From contig JAVBLA010000014.1 in NCBI GenBank assembly GCA_031553775.1, forward strand, positions 1-64,000: a stretch of DNA of 64,000 nt. The letters are read 5' to 3'. The stretch is from JAISFI01 sp031553775. Lineage in GTDB: Bacteria; Bacteroidota; Bacteroidia; Bacteroidales; Azobacteroidaceae. A model generated the notes under the pieces. The model saw only the letters and a program-made list of their open reading frames with translations. It was not told where the DNA came from and made no database searches. Position numbers and translations under genes: made by a program. Below are positions 36,611 to 45,916 of this stretch, in pieces; within the stretch, counting starts at the first letter, position 1; each line of letters begins with the position of its first letter.

Positions 36611-38653
36611 TTATTTGATACCCCAACCGGTATTCTGCACTATTGCCGGATTGATATTGATTTCATTCTGAGGAATCGGGAATAGTTTCATTCTTTCGGT
36701 ATATATACGGGTTTCCCAATCTACTCTTTTGTAGAATTGTAATGAACCAGGTAGGGTAGATCCGGGAGGCATGTTTATTTCCACATCGAAACCTTTCATA
36801 TTACCACCTTCACCACCTGCATGCCAAGAAGGATAAACCCATCCGTCACCTTGCGGCATCCCGGCAACGCCCCAGCGGCGGACATCAAAATAGTGATGAT
36901 TCTCATAGGCCAACTCAATCAATCGTTCACGACGGATAACATTAGTTACATGTTCGTAGTCGAGTGGAATTTCAATTCTCTGCATCCCCCTGATATCGAG
37001 AGGAGTGGCATCGTCTCCATATCCTTTATATTCAGGGATACCGGCACGTGAACGAATCTTATTGACATATTTAATAGCCTCTCCGATATCTCCACATTCA
37101 TTAGATGCTTCGGCATAATTCAGGTAAATTTCCGATAAACGGATAAAAATATTGAACTGACCTTGACCGTTTTTCGACAGTTTTTTACGAGCCAACACAC
37201 CTGATTTAGGATAATCATGACCGTTTTTTGCACGTCCGGAATTTCCATTCAGAGAGAAATCCGAATAACACGCAGCCCCACTAATATCCCACAGACGGTT
37301 TTGAAAAGTAAAAGCAGCATAAAAACGGGGTTCCCTGTTAAAAAATTGTTTCATGATCGGGTATCCAGTGCCCACGGTGAAATATATATAGCCATCTACC
37401 GGATCAGTATAGATTTGAGGAGCAGGTCTTCCATACATATTAGTAGATGTAAATAATTCCTCGTCAGCATTGGTGTAGTTAAAATAAGCAGGATCATCTT
37501 CAATGCGAATACCTTTATTCGTAAAATACAAATCCACCATCTGCAGCGGAACAGATAAAGCTCCTCCTCCCGAACTGGCACCTTGGATACCTGCATGTTT
37601 CGGAGTCATATAATAATACAGATTATTTCCGTTCCTGGTACTAAAAAATATCATTTCCTCATTCATCTCACGCCCTATAGCAGCTTCACTAACAGAGTTA
37701 AATGCCTGATAATTAGGAGATGCAGGAGATTCTACCCTTGCATCATATGTTTTACCCCGATATACCAATCTAAAATCCGGGTTATTATCCATAAAATGCT
37801 TGGCAGCGTTTCTTGCTTTTTCCCATTTTAATGGATCACGATTCTGCGGAAACAAGTATTTTCCTGTATGATCCTGCAGGTTCTTATAAAAGGGATCTCC
37901 ATTAAACAGATAGCTGGCAGCATACAATAAAACCTGAGAACGAATAGCCTCTACAGTTTCTTTTGTGATATTACCTTTCGAATTAGGATTAAATTCATTA
38001 ACGCCACCGGAACCTTGCCAAAAAAAAGAAAATAAATGCCCAGCTGCTAATAATGTATCAAATTCATCAACAATATATTTCACACACTCATCGACTGAGC
38101 TACGCGTAAATGAAATCGAGTTATTAGGTATTTCCGGATCGAAAATTTCATCTCCTACGATAACAAAGGGGCCATAAATCTTAAATAGGTTGAAATAAAA
38201 AATAGCACGTAATGCCCGAGCTTCATCTTTTGACCTGATTTTTTCGGGCACCTTCATATCGGGGCATCTGTCTACGTTCGCCATATATATGTTAGCCGCC
38301 TGAATTCCTCTATAATAGGCCTTCCACATACTTTGAACATATCCGGAAGAAGAATAAAGAGTACCACTATTGATCAGGTTGGAATTACAATGATCCCAGG
38401 GTAATTTGCCCTCAATTGATCCTGGAGTCCAAACTCCATTTGTTTTATTATCATCGCCGGTGTAATTCTGTTCCGTTTCATCCGGCAAATATGAATACAC
38501 ATTTGACAACCACTGTGCAGTAAGGTTCCGATCGGAAAAAACCATATCCAACGATATATTATCTGCAGGTATCGTATCAAAATAATCTTCACAGGAAGTA
38601 CAGACAATTATGGCTGCAAGAGCCAGTATAATATTTTTAAATATTCTTTTCAT
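36611..38653 (-). CDS. susD: SusD/RagB-family outer-membrane glycan-binding lipoprotein
   Basis: Start chosen at ATG 38653 (MKRIFKN), which gives a lipoprotein signal with lipobox CTSC; an upstream in-frame ATG at 38686 overlaps the susC stop as TGATG but would hide the signal sequence. 680 aa, somewhat long for the family. Seen: lipobox cysteine near residue 21, SusD-type N-terminal helices (EDYFDTIPAD, YRGIQAANIYMANVD, RAIFYFNLFKIYGP) and the RagB-like C-terminal region (IRLSEIYLNYAEA, KIRSRAG, RRERLIELAYENHHYFDVRRW). Known: SusD proteins cap the SusC transporter and bind the substrate at the cell surface. Inferred: binds alpha-mannan-type glycans, given its GH92/GH76 neighbours. Translationally close to susC (32 bp). 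Confidence 0.95.
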   Translation of the reverse strand: MKRIFKNIILALAAIIVCTSCEDYFDTIPADNISLDMVFSDRNLTAQWLSNVYSYLPDETEQNYTGDDNKTNGVWTPGSIEGKLPWDHCNSNLINSGTLYSSSGYVQSMWKAYYRGIQAANIYMANVDRCPDMKVPEKIRSKDEARALRAIFYFNLFKIYGPFVIVGDEIFDPEIPNNSISFTRSSVDECVKYIVDEFDTLLAAGHLFSFFWQGSGGVNEFNPNSKGNITKETVEAIRSQVLLYAASYLFNGDPFYKNLQDHTGKYLFPQNRDPLKWEKARNAAKHFMDNNPDFRLVYRGKTYDARVESPASPNYQAFNSVSEAAIGREMNEEMIFFSTRNGNNLYYYMTPKHAGIQGASSGGGALSVPLQMVDLYFTNKGIRIEDDPAYFNYTNADEELFTSTNMYGRPAPQIYTDPVDGYIYFTVGTGYPIMKQFFNREPRFYAAFTFQNRLWDISGAACYSDFSLNGNSGRAKNGHDYPKSGVLARKKLSKNGQGQFNIFIRLSEIYLNYAEASNECGDIGEAIKYVNKIRSRAGIPEYKGYGDDATPLDIRGMQRIEIPLDYEHVTNVIRRERLIELAYENHHYFDVRRWGVAGMPQGDGWVYPSWHAGGEGGNMKGFDVEINMPPGSTLPGSLQFYKRVDWETRIYTERMKLFPIPQNEININPAIVQNTGWGIK

Positions 38654-38685
38654 GTGATAAACTGTTTTAGAAAATTGATAGGTCA

Positions 38686-41600
38686 TCAGAAATTAAAATT
38701 AACACCTAATGAATAATTAGATACATTCGGGTATTTATTCCCATTATTCGTATTTAATTCTGGATCCCACAATTTAAATTTACTCCAGGTATAAACATTC
38801 GATCCCATAAAATAAAACCGGCCCCCGTTTATAAACGTATTTTTCGACCATGCTTTCGGGAAATAATAAGAAATTGTAAATTGTTTTAAGCGTAAGAAAC
38901 TCATATCTTTCTGCCACCATGTACTGGTCTTGAAATTATTCTGATTCGATGTAGCATCTGAACCCCATGCCAAACGCGGATAAAATACATTGTCGTTTGT
39001 TGGATTATTCGAATCCCAGCGGTCTTCTATATTAGAAAACAAAGTTCCTCCCCCTGTAGAACGGGTAAACGGACGAATACCGGAACCATCCATTACCCTG
39101 TCGGCATCGCCTGTTCCCTGGAATAAAATACCAAATCCCAAATTCTTGTAACGGATATCACCTCCAAATCCATAATAATATTTGGGGACATCGCCCCGTC
39201 CGATAATAGTTTCGTCATATTCGTCGATATGATTATCTCCGTTTAGATCTTTATATTTGATATCTCCCGGTTTTGTCAATTGTCCAGGAGAAGTTTCTCC
39301 AAACTGGGTAATACCTCTTGCTTGAATTTCTTCTTCACTGGCATACAGTCCCTCGGCTATATATCCTTTACGCGCCAAGACATTATGTCCCACCGTGTTT
39401 TGCCAGGGATAAGTACCAACCGGCTTACCGTCTTCTATTACTTCATCCTGATTCATGGTAAAGTTACCACGGATAGCCACATTCAGATCTTTGCCAAACT
39501 GATGATTGTAATCAAAGGACGCTTCAAAACCCTTATTTTCAACAATACCTGTATTTGCAGACGGATTTACTGCATAACCAGCATAAACAGGAAGATTATC
39601 CCTTCTGATATATATTTTTTCCCGATTTTCTTTGAACAGGTCGAATACAAATGCCAGATCGTTTTTCAAGAAATTGATTTCAATCCCTAAATCTTGTTTC
39701 TGAATGGTCGACCACTGGGCATGGTATCCGTATTTAGTGAATCCAATACCACCCGGAGCACCACCGTTATTAATCTGAAAGCCATAGCCATTTTTGTCTT
39801 TAATTTCTGTTTCATAGCCAAAACGATCATCTCCCATGCTGTCATTCCCTACAATTCCGTTGGAATAGCGAATTTTCAGGAATGGAATAAGCGATGATAC
39901 CGGCTCCCAGAATGCCTCATTAGAAAGTACCCAGCCGACTGCTGCCGCAGGGAAGAATCCATATCTGTCTCCAGGCTGATAATTTTCCGAACCAGTATAT
40001 CCTGCATTCAATTCAAGGAAATAGCGATCGTTATAAGAATATGTCAAGCGACCGCAAAAACTCATATCCCTATAGGGTAAAGATCCTATCAAATTTTTAT
40101 TGGGATCCCTGAAATCTTTCAGGTTAAATAAGGCAAGGCCTGTTACATAATGAACTTCGTTGAAACGACGAGCATAGTTCAATGCAAATTCTGCATAAAA
40201 ACTGCGAAAAGACTCCCTGCCACTGTCAAATTTCATGGAAGGATCTCCGCTGATAAAAGCTTCTCGCAATATAAGATTACCTTTGTCATCATATACATCG
40301 TCCTCCCACACATCAAGGCTAATATCATCTTTTGTACCACTTACAATCCAGGTACTTTCTTCTTTTTTATAATTCAATGTTTGGTTATCCTCCACATCGA
40401 ATGCAATCAAAGCATGTGCTTTCAAACCTTTGCTCCATCCGAAGAAATCCAATTCCTGAGTTAATTTGAGGTTAGAATTCACCTGTGTTCTGAATTCAGA
40501 TTTGTATCCTCTTTTAGTCAATAATCCATAAGGATTATCGAACTCCCTCTGAAATTGACTGAATCCGGGATTTCTACCATCAGGAAATTCTTTCGGAAAT
40601 AATACCGGATTGATATTCATAGCTCTGTCAAAAATCGTTTTTTCCAGATCCTCTGCAGGATAATTTCCACTGGAAAACCAGCCGTGCACACCCACATCCA
40701 AGTTTGTTTTTTGAGATGCCTTGATATTAACATTGGTCAGAAAGTTATACCGGTTATACGATATCTCGGTAGTATAATCCTGTCTTGGATCTGTTTTAGT
40801 GAGACCATCTTCTTCATAATAAGACAATGACACATAATAAGTTGCATTGGGAGCACCTCCTCTTATATTCATGTTCGCTTTCCGGTTTCGTCCAGAACTC
40901 TTATACAATTCATCCATCCAGTCAACAGCCGGATAAAGATATGGATTGATAGTTCTGTCGTTTGTTGTATTAGGTAGCAAACCATTCGCCATTTTTGTAT
41001 TCAGAATATATTGCTGCGAATAATACGGATTTCCTCCCTTCGAGTTGACATAGGCTTGATTAACGGCATCCATATACTGATAAGCATCAACCAATTTCGG
41101 CACCATAGTGAACCGGGTTACACCTTCATAATAGTCGAAAGTGAATTTAGGAGGACTTACTATACCTGGTTTCGTGGTAATAAGAATTACACCATTACCC
41201 CCACGTACTCCATAAACGGCAGTAGAAGAAGCATCTTTCAAAACAGATACGGATTCAATATCTTCCGGATCCAACTGATTGAAGTCACGTTCAATACCAT
41301 CCACCAAAACAAGAGGACCCTGATTTACATTGGTGAGTGTAGAAATACCCCGGATCCAGATATCCGCGTCATCGTGTCCAGGAAGTCCTGTGCGTTGTAC
41401 GGCTACTAAACCGGAAACCCTTCCTGCAAGGGCATTTCCCAAATTACCGGAAGGAGCTTTAACACCTTCCATTTTCAGAGAAGATTGCGCCCCTAATACA
41501 GATACCTTACGCTGTGTACCATAACCAACAACCTGAACCTCATCCAGCATACTTACATCTTCTTTTAAAACAAAATCGACAATGGAAGTAGAAACTTTTT

Positions 41601-41868
41601 GTTCCTGTGTTTCATAACCCACATAAGTGGCTACCAGCACTGCATTGTTACCGGAAACAGTCATAGTATAAATACCGTCAATATTAGTAACAGTACCATT
41701 GGTTGTTCCTTTTTCCATAATGGTTACTCCAATCATCAGCTCCCCGGAAGTATCCGAAACACGGCCGGTTACTTTCACCGGTGCTTTCTGAGCCGAAAGG
41801 GAAAAAGTCAACATAGAGAAGAATAATAGTATCCCGATTTTTAAGTTATTTGTCTTTTGTAATTTCAT
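38686..41868 (-). CDS. susC: SusC/RagA-family TonB-dependent outer-membrane transporter
   Basis: 1060 aa. Seen: signal peptide (1-26, ending SLSAQ); carboxypeptidase-D-regulatory-like beta-sandwich (about 30-105); TonB-box-like segment LDEVQVVGYGTQ (108-119); plug domain (about 125-240) with the DVYG-equivalent AVYGVRGGNGVILITTK; TonB-dependent beta-barrel to an aromatic terminus (LGVNFNF). Known: SusC proteins import oligosaccharides into the periplasm using TonB energy, together with SusD. Inferred: mannan oligosaccharide uptake. The gene directly precedes susD. Upstream lies a 137-bp gap containing a large hairpin, then the 1230-aa GLUG gene. Confidence 0.96.
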   Translation of the reverse strand: MKLQKTNNLKIGILLFFSMLTFSLSAQKAPVKVTGRVSDTSGELMIGVTIMEKGTTNGTVTNIDGIYTMTVSGNNAVLVATYVGYETQEQKVSTSIVDFVLKEDVSMLDEVQVVGYGTQRKVSVLGAQSSLKMEGVKAPSGNLGNALAGRVSGLVAVQRTGLPGHDDADIWIRGISTLTNVNQGPLVLVDGIERDFNQLDPEDIESVSVLKDASSTAVYGVRGGNGVILITTKPGIVSPPKFTFDYYEGVTRFTMVPKLVDAYQYMDAVNQAYVNSKGGNPYYSQQYILNTKMANGLLPNTTNDRTINPYLYPAVDWMDELYKSSGRNRKANMNIRGGAPNATYYVSLSYYEEDGLTKTDPRQDYTTEISYNRYNFLTNVNIKASQKTNLDVGVHGWFSSGNYPAEDLEKTIFDRAMNINPVLFPKEFPDGRNPGFSQFQREFDNPYGLLTKRGYKSEFRTQVNSNLKLTQELDFFGWSKGLKAHALIAFDVEDNQTLNYKKEESTWIVSGTKDDISLDVWEDDVYDDKGNLILREAFISGDPSMKFDSGRESFRSFYAEFALNYARRFNEVHYVTGLALFNLKDFRDPNKNLIGSLPYRDMSFCGRLTYSYNDRYFLELNAGYTGSENYQPGDRYGFFPAAAVGWVLSNEAFWEPVSSLIPFLKIRYSNGIVGNDSMGDDRFGYETEIKDKNGYGFQINNGGAPGGIGFTKYGYHAQWSTIQKQDLGIEINFLKNDLAFVFDLFKENREKIYIRRDNLPVYAGYAVNPSANTGIVENKGFEASFDYNHQFGKDLNVAIRGNFTMNQDEVIEDGKPVGTYPWQNTVGHNVLARKGYIAEGLYASEEEIQARGITQFGETSPGQLTKPGDIKYKDLNGDNHIDEYDETIIGRGDVPKYYYGFGGDIRYKNLGFGILFQGTGDADRVMDGSGIRPFTRSTGGGTLFSNIEDRWDSNNPTNDNVFYPRLAWGSDATSNQNNFKTSTWWQKDMSFLRLKQFTISYYFPKAWSKNTFINGGRFYFMGSNVYTWSKFKLWDPELNTNNGNKYPNVSNYSLGVNFNF

Positions 41869-41912
41869 GGATTATATTTTTATGATAAAAACAATAATAA
41901 AGGGCAAATGAA

Positions 41913-41975
41913 TATCCGGATGGAGTTGTTACGGCAGATTTTGTTTGTCTGCCATAACAATTCCAATATCGGATA
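41913..41975 (-). other. Large imperfect hairpin between the 1230-aa GLUG gene and susC
   Basis: The core stem pairs 41922-41938 with 41948-41964 over 17 positions, with one C/A mismatch (G-U in minus-strand RNA) and one G/T pair. Beyond a small internal loop, TATCCG (41913-41918) pairs with CGGATA (41970-41975). It starts about 30 bp after the GLUG stop and ends 45 bp before the susC start. No U-tract follows, so it may be a leader or attenuator element for susC. Confidence 0.5.
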
Positions 41976-42005
41976 ATAGATTATTTCAAAAAATTCTCTG
42001 AATAC

Positions 42006-45000
42006 TTATTTTACGACTACTTTAAGGGAAGTGGTTTTTCCGTTTTCAGTAATGCGTACAATATAAAAACCTTTTCCGGACACAGGGATCTCCGCATTAT
42101 CATTCACGAAAGAATGGTATACCTGTTGACCATTTACATTGAAGACAGCAACATCTGCCGATTGTTCAATTCCGGCAATAATAATTATATTATCAGCGGT
42201 ATGATATGTATAATTATTCGTATTATCGCTTTTTACAAAAGGAATATTTGTAAATACATTCCTTAATTTTGGATAAGAAGTTCCTTCTTCAATTGTCCAG
42301 ATATTGTCAAAATCCCATCCGATGGCCGTATAAGTTGCTTTTTGTTTCAGCTGAACGGGAGATTTACCTACTGAGTAGGTTACCTGTCCGGGAGTCTCAG
42401 ACTGTATAGTCCATTCACTTCCGTTGGTTTTGATCAAGGCATCGTAATTATGCAAACTATGGTAGAATTTTGAAATCGTTGCAGTAGTACCATTAACACC
42501 ATTGGCTCCGACATGATGACCGGCAACTTCCACGGAAGAAACATCCCCAATAGAAACTGCTCCGGTAAAGCTGATACTACCGGCTCTATCTATCAGACCG
42601 ATCATACCTCCAGCCCAGCCTCTGCTTGTAGCAGAAACTGCTCCGTTAAAATAACTATTCTCGATAACAATACCATCTCCTGCAGTAACCCCAAAGAATC
42701 CAGCGACCTGTTGTCCTCCGTCAACAGTAGCATTTACATAAGAGTTCTTTATGGTCACATTTTCACAATCACCACCAATTAAACCGCCAACGTGGTCGCG
42801 ACCAACTATATGACCGGTCAGATAACACTGGTCAATTGTAGTATTCTTACAAGAACCGACCAAACCTCCAAGATCCGTACTTCCGCTACCGTCTTTTTTA
42901 GAACCGCTGAAAGAGAAATTAACTACTCCCAATTTTTGTATTTTTGCACCTTTAGTAGCATTGAACAAACCTTTTTTGTTTCCATCTGCCGTAGTTACAA
43001 CAGGATTGATTATTCTGTGACCATTTCCGTCCAGTTGACCGGAAAACGGAACATCAGAAGAACCGATTCCCTTAAATGTTACACCAGTCAGGTCAATATC
43101 TGCCGTCAAACGATATTTAGCAAACGGTTTGTCATTGATAGCAAGAAAATCAGCCGCTGTGCTTACATCAAAAACAGAATTTTCAAAAAGAATCTGTATA
43201 TTGAAATCCGGAATCTGGATGTTAAAGACATTATTATTCAATGCAGGGTCTTTTATTGAAATCTTAACTTTTGCCCAGCCTTCTTCTGTTGGTTTGATTT
43301 CTTTAATATACAAGAAAGGTTGAGCGGGCTGAAAATCATCCACGTATTGAGATCCCTCTATAACTTCAAATTTCAGATCTTGTCCATATGAAGCACTAAT
43401 TTTGTCCAGGTTGATAAAATCATCTGCTGCCGCTGTCCAGGTCAGATAAGCAGGATCAGGCATTCCATAAATTTCCGAAAAAACAGGAGCCTGTTGCCAT
43501 TTTAGAACAGGATACATTTTACCATCCGTACCCTCAATAAATTTCCATGTATTATCAAAATCCCAGCCTAATTTAGCACTATAAAATGCTTGCGAACGCG
43601 GATTGTCACTTCCGGTAGTTGTCCTTCCCTCCCGGCTGTTATCTTCTGCATTTTCATTCGTTTTTTTCTGAGAATTTTTAAGATCTATACCAAAATATGA
43701 TTTATCTGCAGACCAGTTATTAGTAAATTTCACAGGATATAGGGCATCAGCAGGGCCTCTTCCTCCCCAATCTCCAATACGGAAAGTTAAGGGACAATAA
43801 ACAGCTGCCGCGAGATTAATATTATTTTTCACTTCACCCGGATCATCATTATCAACAAGAGAAACAATACCGGCAGCTCTGCCATCCAAAGCTTTAATCA
43901 TTCCGGAGAAATAACATTTTTCAATTACGCCTCCACAAATAATACCAGCAATACCACCTGCCTGATATTCTCTCGAATAAATATTGGCAGCGGAATGACA
44001 GTTTTTAATAGTAGTAAAAGTCTTTTCCTTTGTAGGGTCTATTCCATTATCAGGATCTCCCGGGTCTATCACTTTATCATAAGAACGCATGGCACCTACA
44101 ATTGCGGCAACGTGGTCACGACCAGCAATATAAGAATCAGCCACATAACATTCGCTGATAGTACATCCATAAGCATTACCCATAATAGCACCTACATCAC
44201 CATTCCCTACAATATATGCTTTTTCAATACCCAATTTTGTTACGGTAGCCCCTTCTGCATTTCCGAACAAACCAACGCCATATTTTTCTTTATCATCATA
44301 TCTCAAACCATAAATAATATGACCATTTCCATTTAATGTTCCTTTAAAGGTTCCCAACAACTCCCAATCACTTGTCATGGTAATATTATTCATCAAAGTG
44401 AAAGTACCAGCCAAATCATACTTAATATTCCTCAAATCCTGTTCCGTAGTAATATTATAGTTAATTCCTTCAACTTTTATCACCATAGTAAGAGTAGCAC
44501 CCAAATAAGTATCATCTCCCTGTGTACTAAAAGTCAAGGTAGTGGTTCCGTCTTTCAGAAATGAAACCAAACCGGCAGCACTGATACTGGCTACTGTAGG
44601 ATCGGAGCTGTTATAAGACACGGTACGTCCCAAGCCAGAGATAGCCGCTGCATCGAAAGTATTTCCGGGGAGAGGTCTTGCCGGGAATGTCGGCACATAA
44701 ATTCCGTCGGCATTCAACGGATACGATTGATTGGAGAAGACAGGATAGTTTCCATCGGCGATCTTCCAGATGGAAGAATTCCAGGAAAGTCCGGTATAAA
44801 ATGATGCTGATTTCAGAGTAGCCGCAGTTACATGCTCTCCATCCACATCATTCTTGTTACTTACACCATCCGTATATAATACACCATCCTGATATACTTC
44901 GGTATTTTCCCAGGAATAGTTATTGGTCAAATCGGAAAAAGCTTCGTCATTCACACCACCCAAAATCCGGTTAGTCTTGTCTGCAGCACCTTTCAGATAA

Positions 45001-45698
45001 GGAGCCATAACTACTGAATTCATGATGGAAGTTGTTCCTGCGTCAACCAAAGCGACAATACCACCGGTTCTGTTCACTCTACAAACCGCCACACCGGCAA
45101 AATAAGTATTTCCGATATTAATATCTTTTGCAGCTCCCACGATACCTCCGGCCTGATGTTCCGTACTGATAACGGCAGCCGTAGAAAAGCAATCGGATAC
45201 TACACAGAATTCTCCTTCAGGATTAGATTTTTGAGTACCACCGATAATACCGCCTACATGGTCCCATCCGCTAAAAGCACCCGAAGTATAACATTTTTCA
45301 ACATAAGTAGGTGCATATGCACGACCTACGATACCGGCAACATCCTGGCCACCGTAAATTTGAGCGCCAACAATGTTCAGGTTTTCAATAGTAGCACCTT
45401 CGGCCACACCGATAAATCCGGCACCATTTCTTGAAGAGTCACGGAACTTCAGTCCGTAAATGGTTTTTCCATTACCGTTGATTATTCCTGTAAAACGGTT
45501 TTCATCCGTTCCGATAGGATCCCAATCGGCAGTTAATGTGATGTCGGCCATCAATTTGTAGTCGCCCGCCAAATTATTGGCGATCGCTCTCAAACCGGCC
45601 TCGTCACTGATTTGTACCTGTCCGGATACATTAACCGAAACAAAATACAAAAGGGCAATCATCGCCACTTTTAAGTAAGGAGTCAATTTTGTTCTCAT
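42006..45698 (-). CDS. GLUG-repeat surface protein with T9SS sorting domain (1230 aa)
   Basis: Seen: signal peptide (about 1-26, ending VSGQ); three GLUG-repeat blocks (about 23-315, 416-733, 849-1153), each ending in a GWDF-type strand and a Y-P-V/K-L segment; an Ig-like linker (about 325-415) and a second linker (about 740-845); a T9SS-type sorting domain (about 1160-1230) with VFNVNGQQV and a KVVVK end. No catalytic motif was seen. Repeat units carry VGGIIGG, AGGIVG and NCYF-type strands expected of a beta-solenoid. Inferred: long surface rod that may bind or organise the glycan near SusC/SusD, which is encoded directly downstream. The N-terminal block resembles the GLUG blocks of the proteins at 23547 and 27413. 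Confidence 0.8.
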   Translation of the reverse strand: MRTKLTPYLKVAMIALLYFVSVNVSGQVQISDEAGLRAIANNLAGDYKLMADITLTADWDPIGTDENRFTGIINGNGKTIYGLKFRDSSRNGAGFIGVAEGATIENLNIVGAQIYGGQDVAGIVGRAYAPTYVEKCYTSGAFSGWDHVGGIIGGTQKSNPEGEFCVVSDCFSTAAVISTEHQAGGIVGAAKDINIGNTYFAGVAVCRVNRTGGIVALVDAGTTSIMNSVVMAPYLKGAADKTNRILGGVNDEAFSDLTNNYSWENTEVYQDGVLYTDGVSNKNDVDGEHVTAATLKSASFYTGLSWNSSIWKIADGNYPVFSNQSYPLNADGIYVPTFPARPLPGNTFDAAAISGLGRTVSYNSSDPTVASISAAGLVSFLKDGTTTLTFSTQGDDTYLGATLTMVIKVEGINYNITTEQDLRNIKYDLAGTFTLMNNITMTSDWELLGTFKGTLNGNGHIIYGLRYDDKEKYGVGLFGNAEGATVTKLGIEKAYIVGNGDVGAIMGNAYGCTISECYVADSYIAGRDHVAAIVGAMRSYDKVIDPGDPDNGIDPTKEKTFTTIKNCHSAANIYSREYQAGGIAGIICGGVIEKCYFSGMIKALDGRAAGIVSLVDNDDPGEVKNNINLAAAVYCPLTFRIGDWGGRGPADALYPVKFTNNWSADKSYFGIDLKNSQKKTNENAEDNSREGRTTTGSDNPRSQAFYSAKLGWDFDNTWKFIEGTDGKMYPVLKWQQAPVFSEIYGMPDPAYLTWTAAADDFINLDKISASYGQDLKFEVIEGSQYVDDFQPAQPFLYIKEIKPTEEGWAKVKISIKDPALNNNVFNIQIPDFNIQILFENSVFDVSTAADFLAINDKPFAKYRLTADIDLTGVTFKGIGSSDVPFSGQLDGNGHRIINPVVTTADGNKKGLFNATKGAKIQKLGVVNFSFSGSKKDGSGSTDLGGLVGSCKNTTIDQCYLTGHIVGRDHVGGLIGGDCENVTIKNSYVNATVDGGQQVAGFFGVTAGDGIVIENSYFNGAVSATSRGWAGGMIGLIDRAGSISFTGAVSIGDVSSVEVAGHHVGANGVNGTTATISKFYHSLHNYDALIKTNGSEWTIQSETPGQVTYSVGKSPVQLKQKATYTAIGWDFDNIWTIEEGTSYPKLRNVFTNIPFVKSDNTNNYTYHTADNIIIIAGIEQSADVAVFNVNGQQVYHSFVNDNAEIPVSGKGFYIVRITENGKTTSLKVVVK

Positions 45699-45916
45699 AC
45701 AAATAATAATTTAACAAAGATTAAATAATGGTGCAATTATAGTTACTATTTTTTATTGGAAGATAATTAAAAAGATACTATTTTTAATACATGTGCGATT
45801 ACAATACTTTTTATGTAAACCAGGTTCCTTTTTGTTTTTCGCCTGTACTTCAAACATTTGCATCAGGGATCTTCTGCTCTCATTTTACAGGAGCAAAATG
45901 GCACTCACCACTTCCG
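45699..45916. other. 218-bp gap between HTCS and the 1230-aa GLUG gene
   Basis: AT-rich, with no ORF and no clear hairpin terminator. On the minus strand AATCTTTG, near the GLUG start, differs by one base from TAnnTTTG but has no -33 partner at the usual distance. A promoter for the GLUG-susCD-GH92-GH76 series is expected here but not convincingly visible. Confidence 0.4.

Noticed and set aside
38653..38686. Upstream ATG for SusD overlapping the susC stop (TGATG)
   Set aside because: Attractive as translational coupling, but the lipoprotein signal requires the ATG at 38653; the upstream codons would bury it.
42792..43259. Plus-strand 155-codon ORF opposite the 1230-aa GLUG gene
   Set aside because: Repetitive GLUG DNA leaves several long opposite-strand frames; this one has no support.
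27413..45698. GLUG repeat DNA considered as a CRISPR or tandem nucleotide repeat array
   Set aside because: Units vary in length and sequence and stay in one long coding frame; there are no identical repeats or regular spacers.
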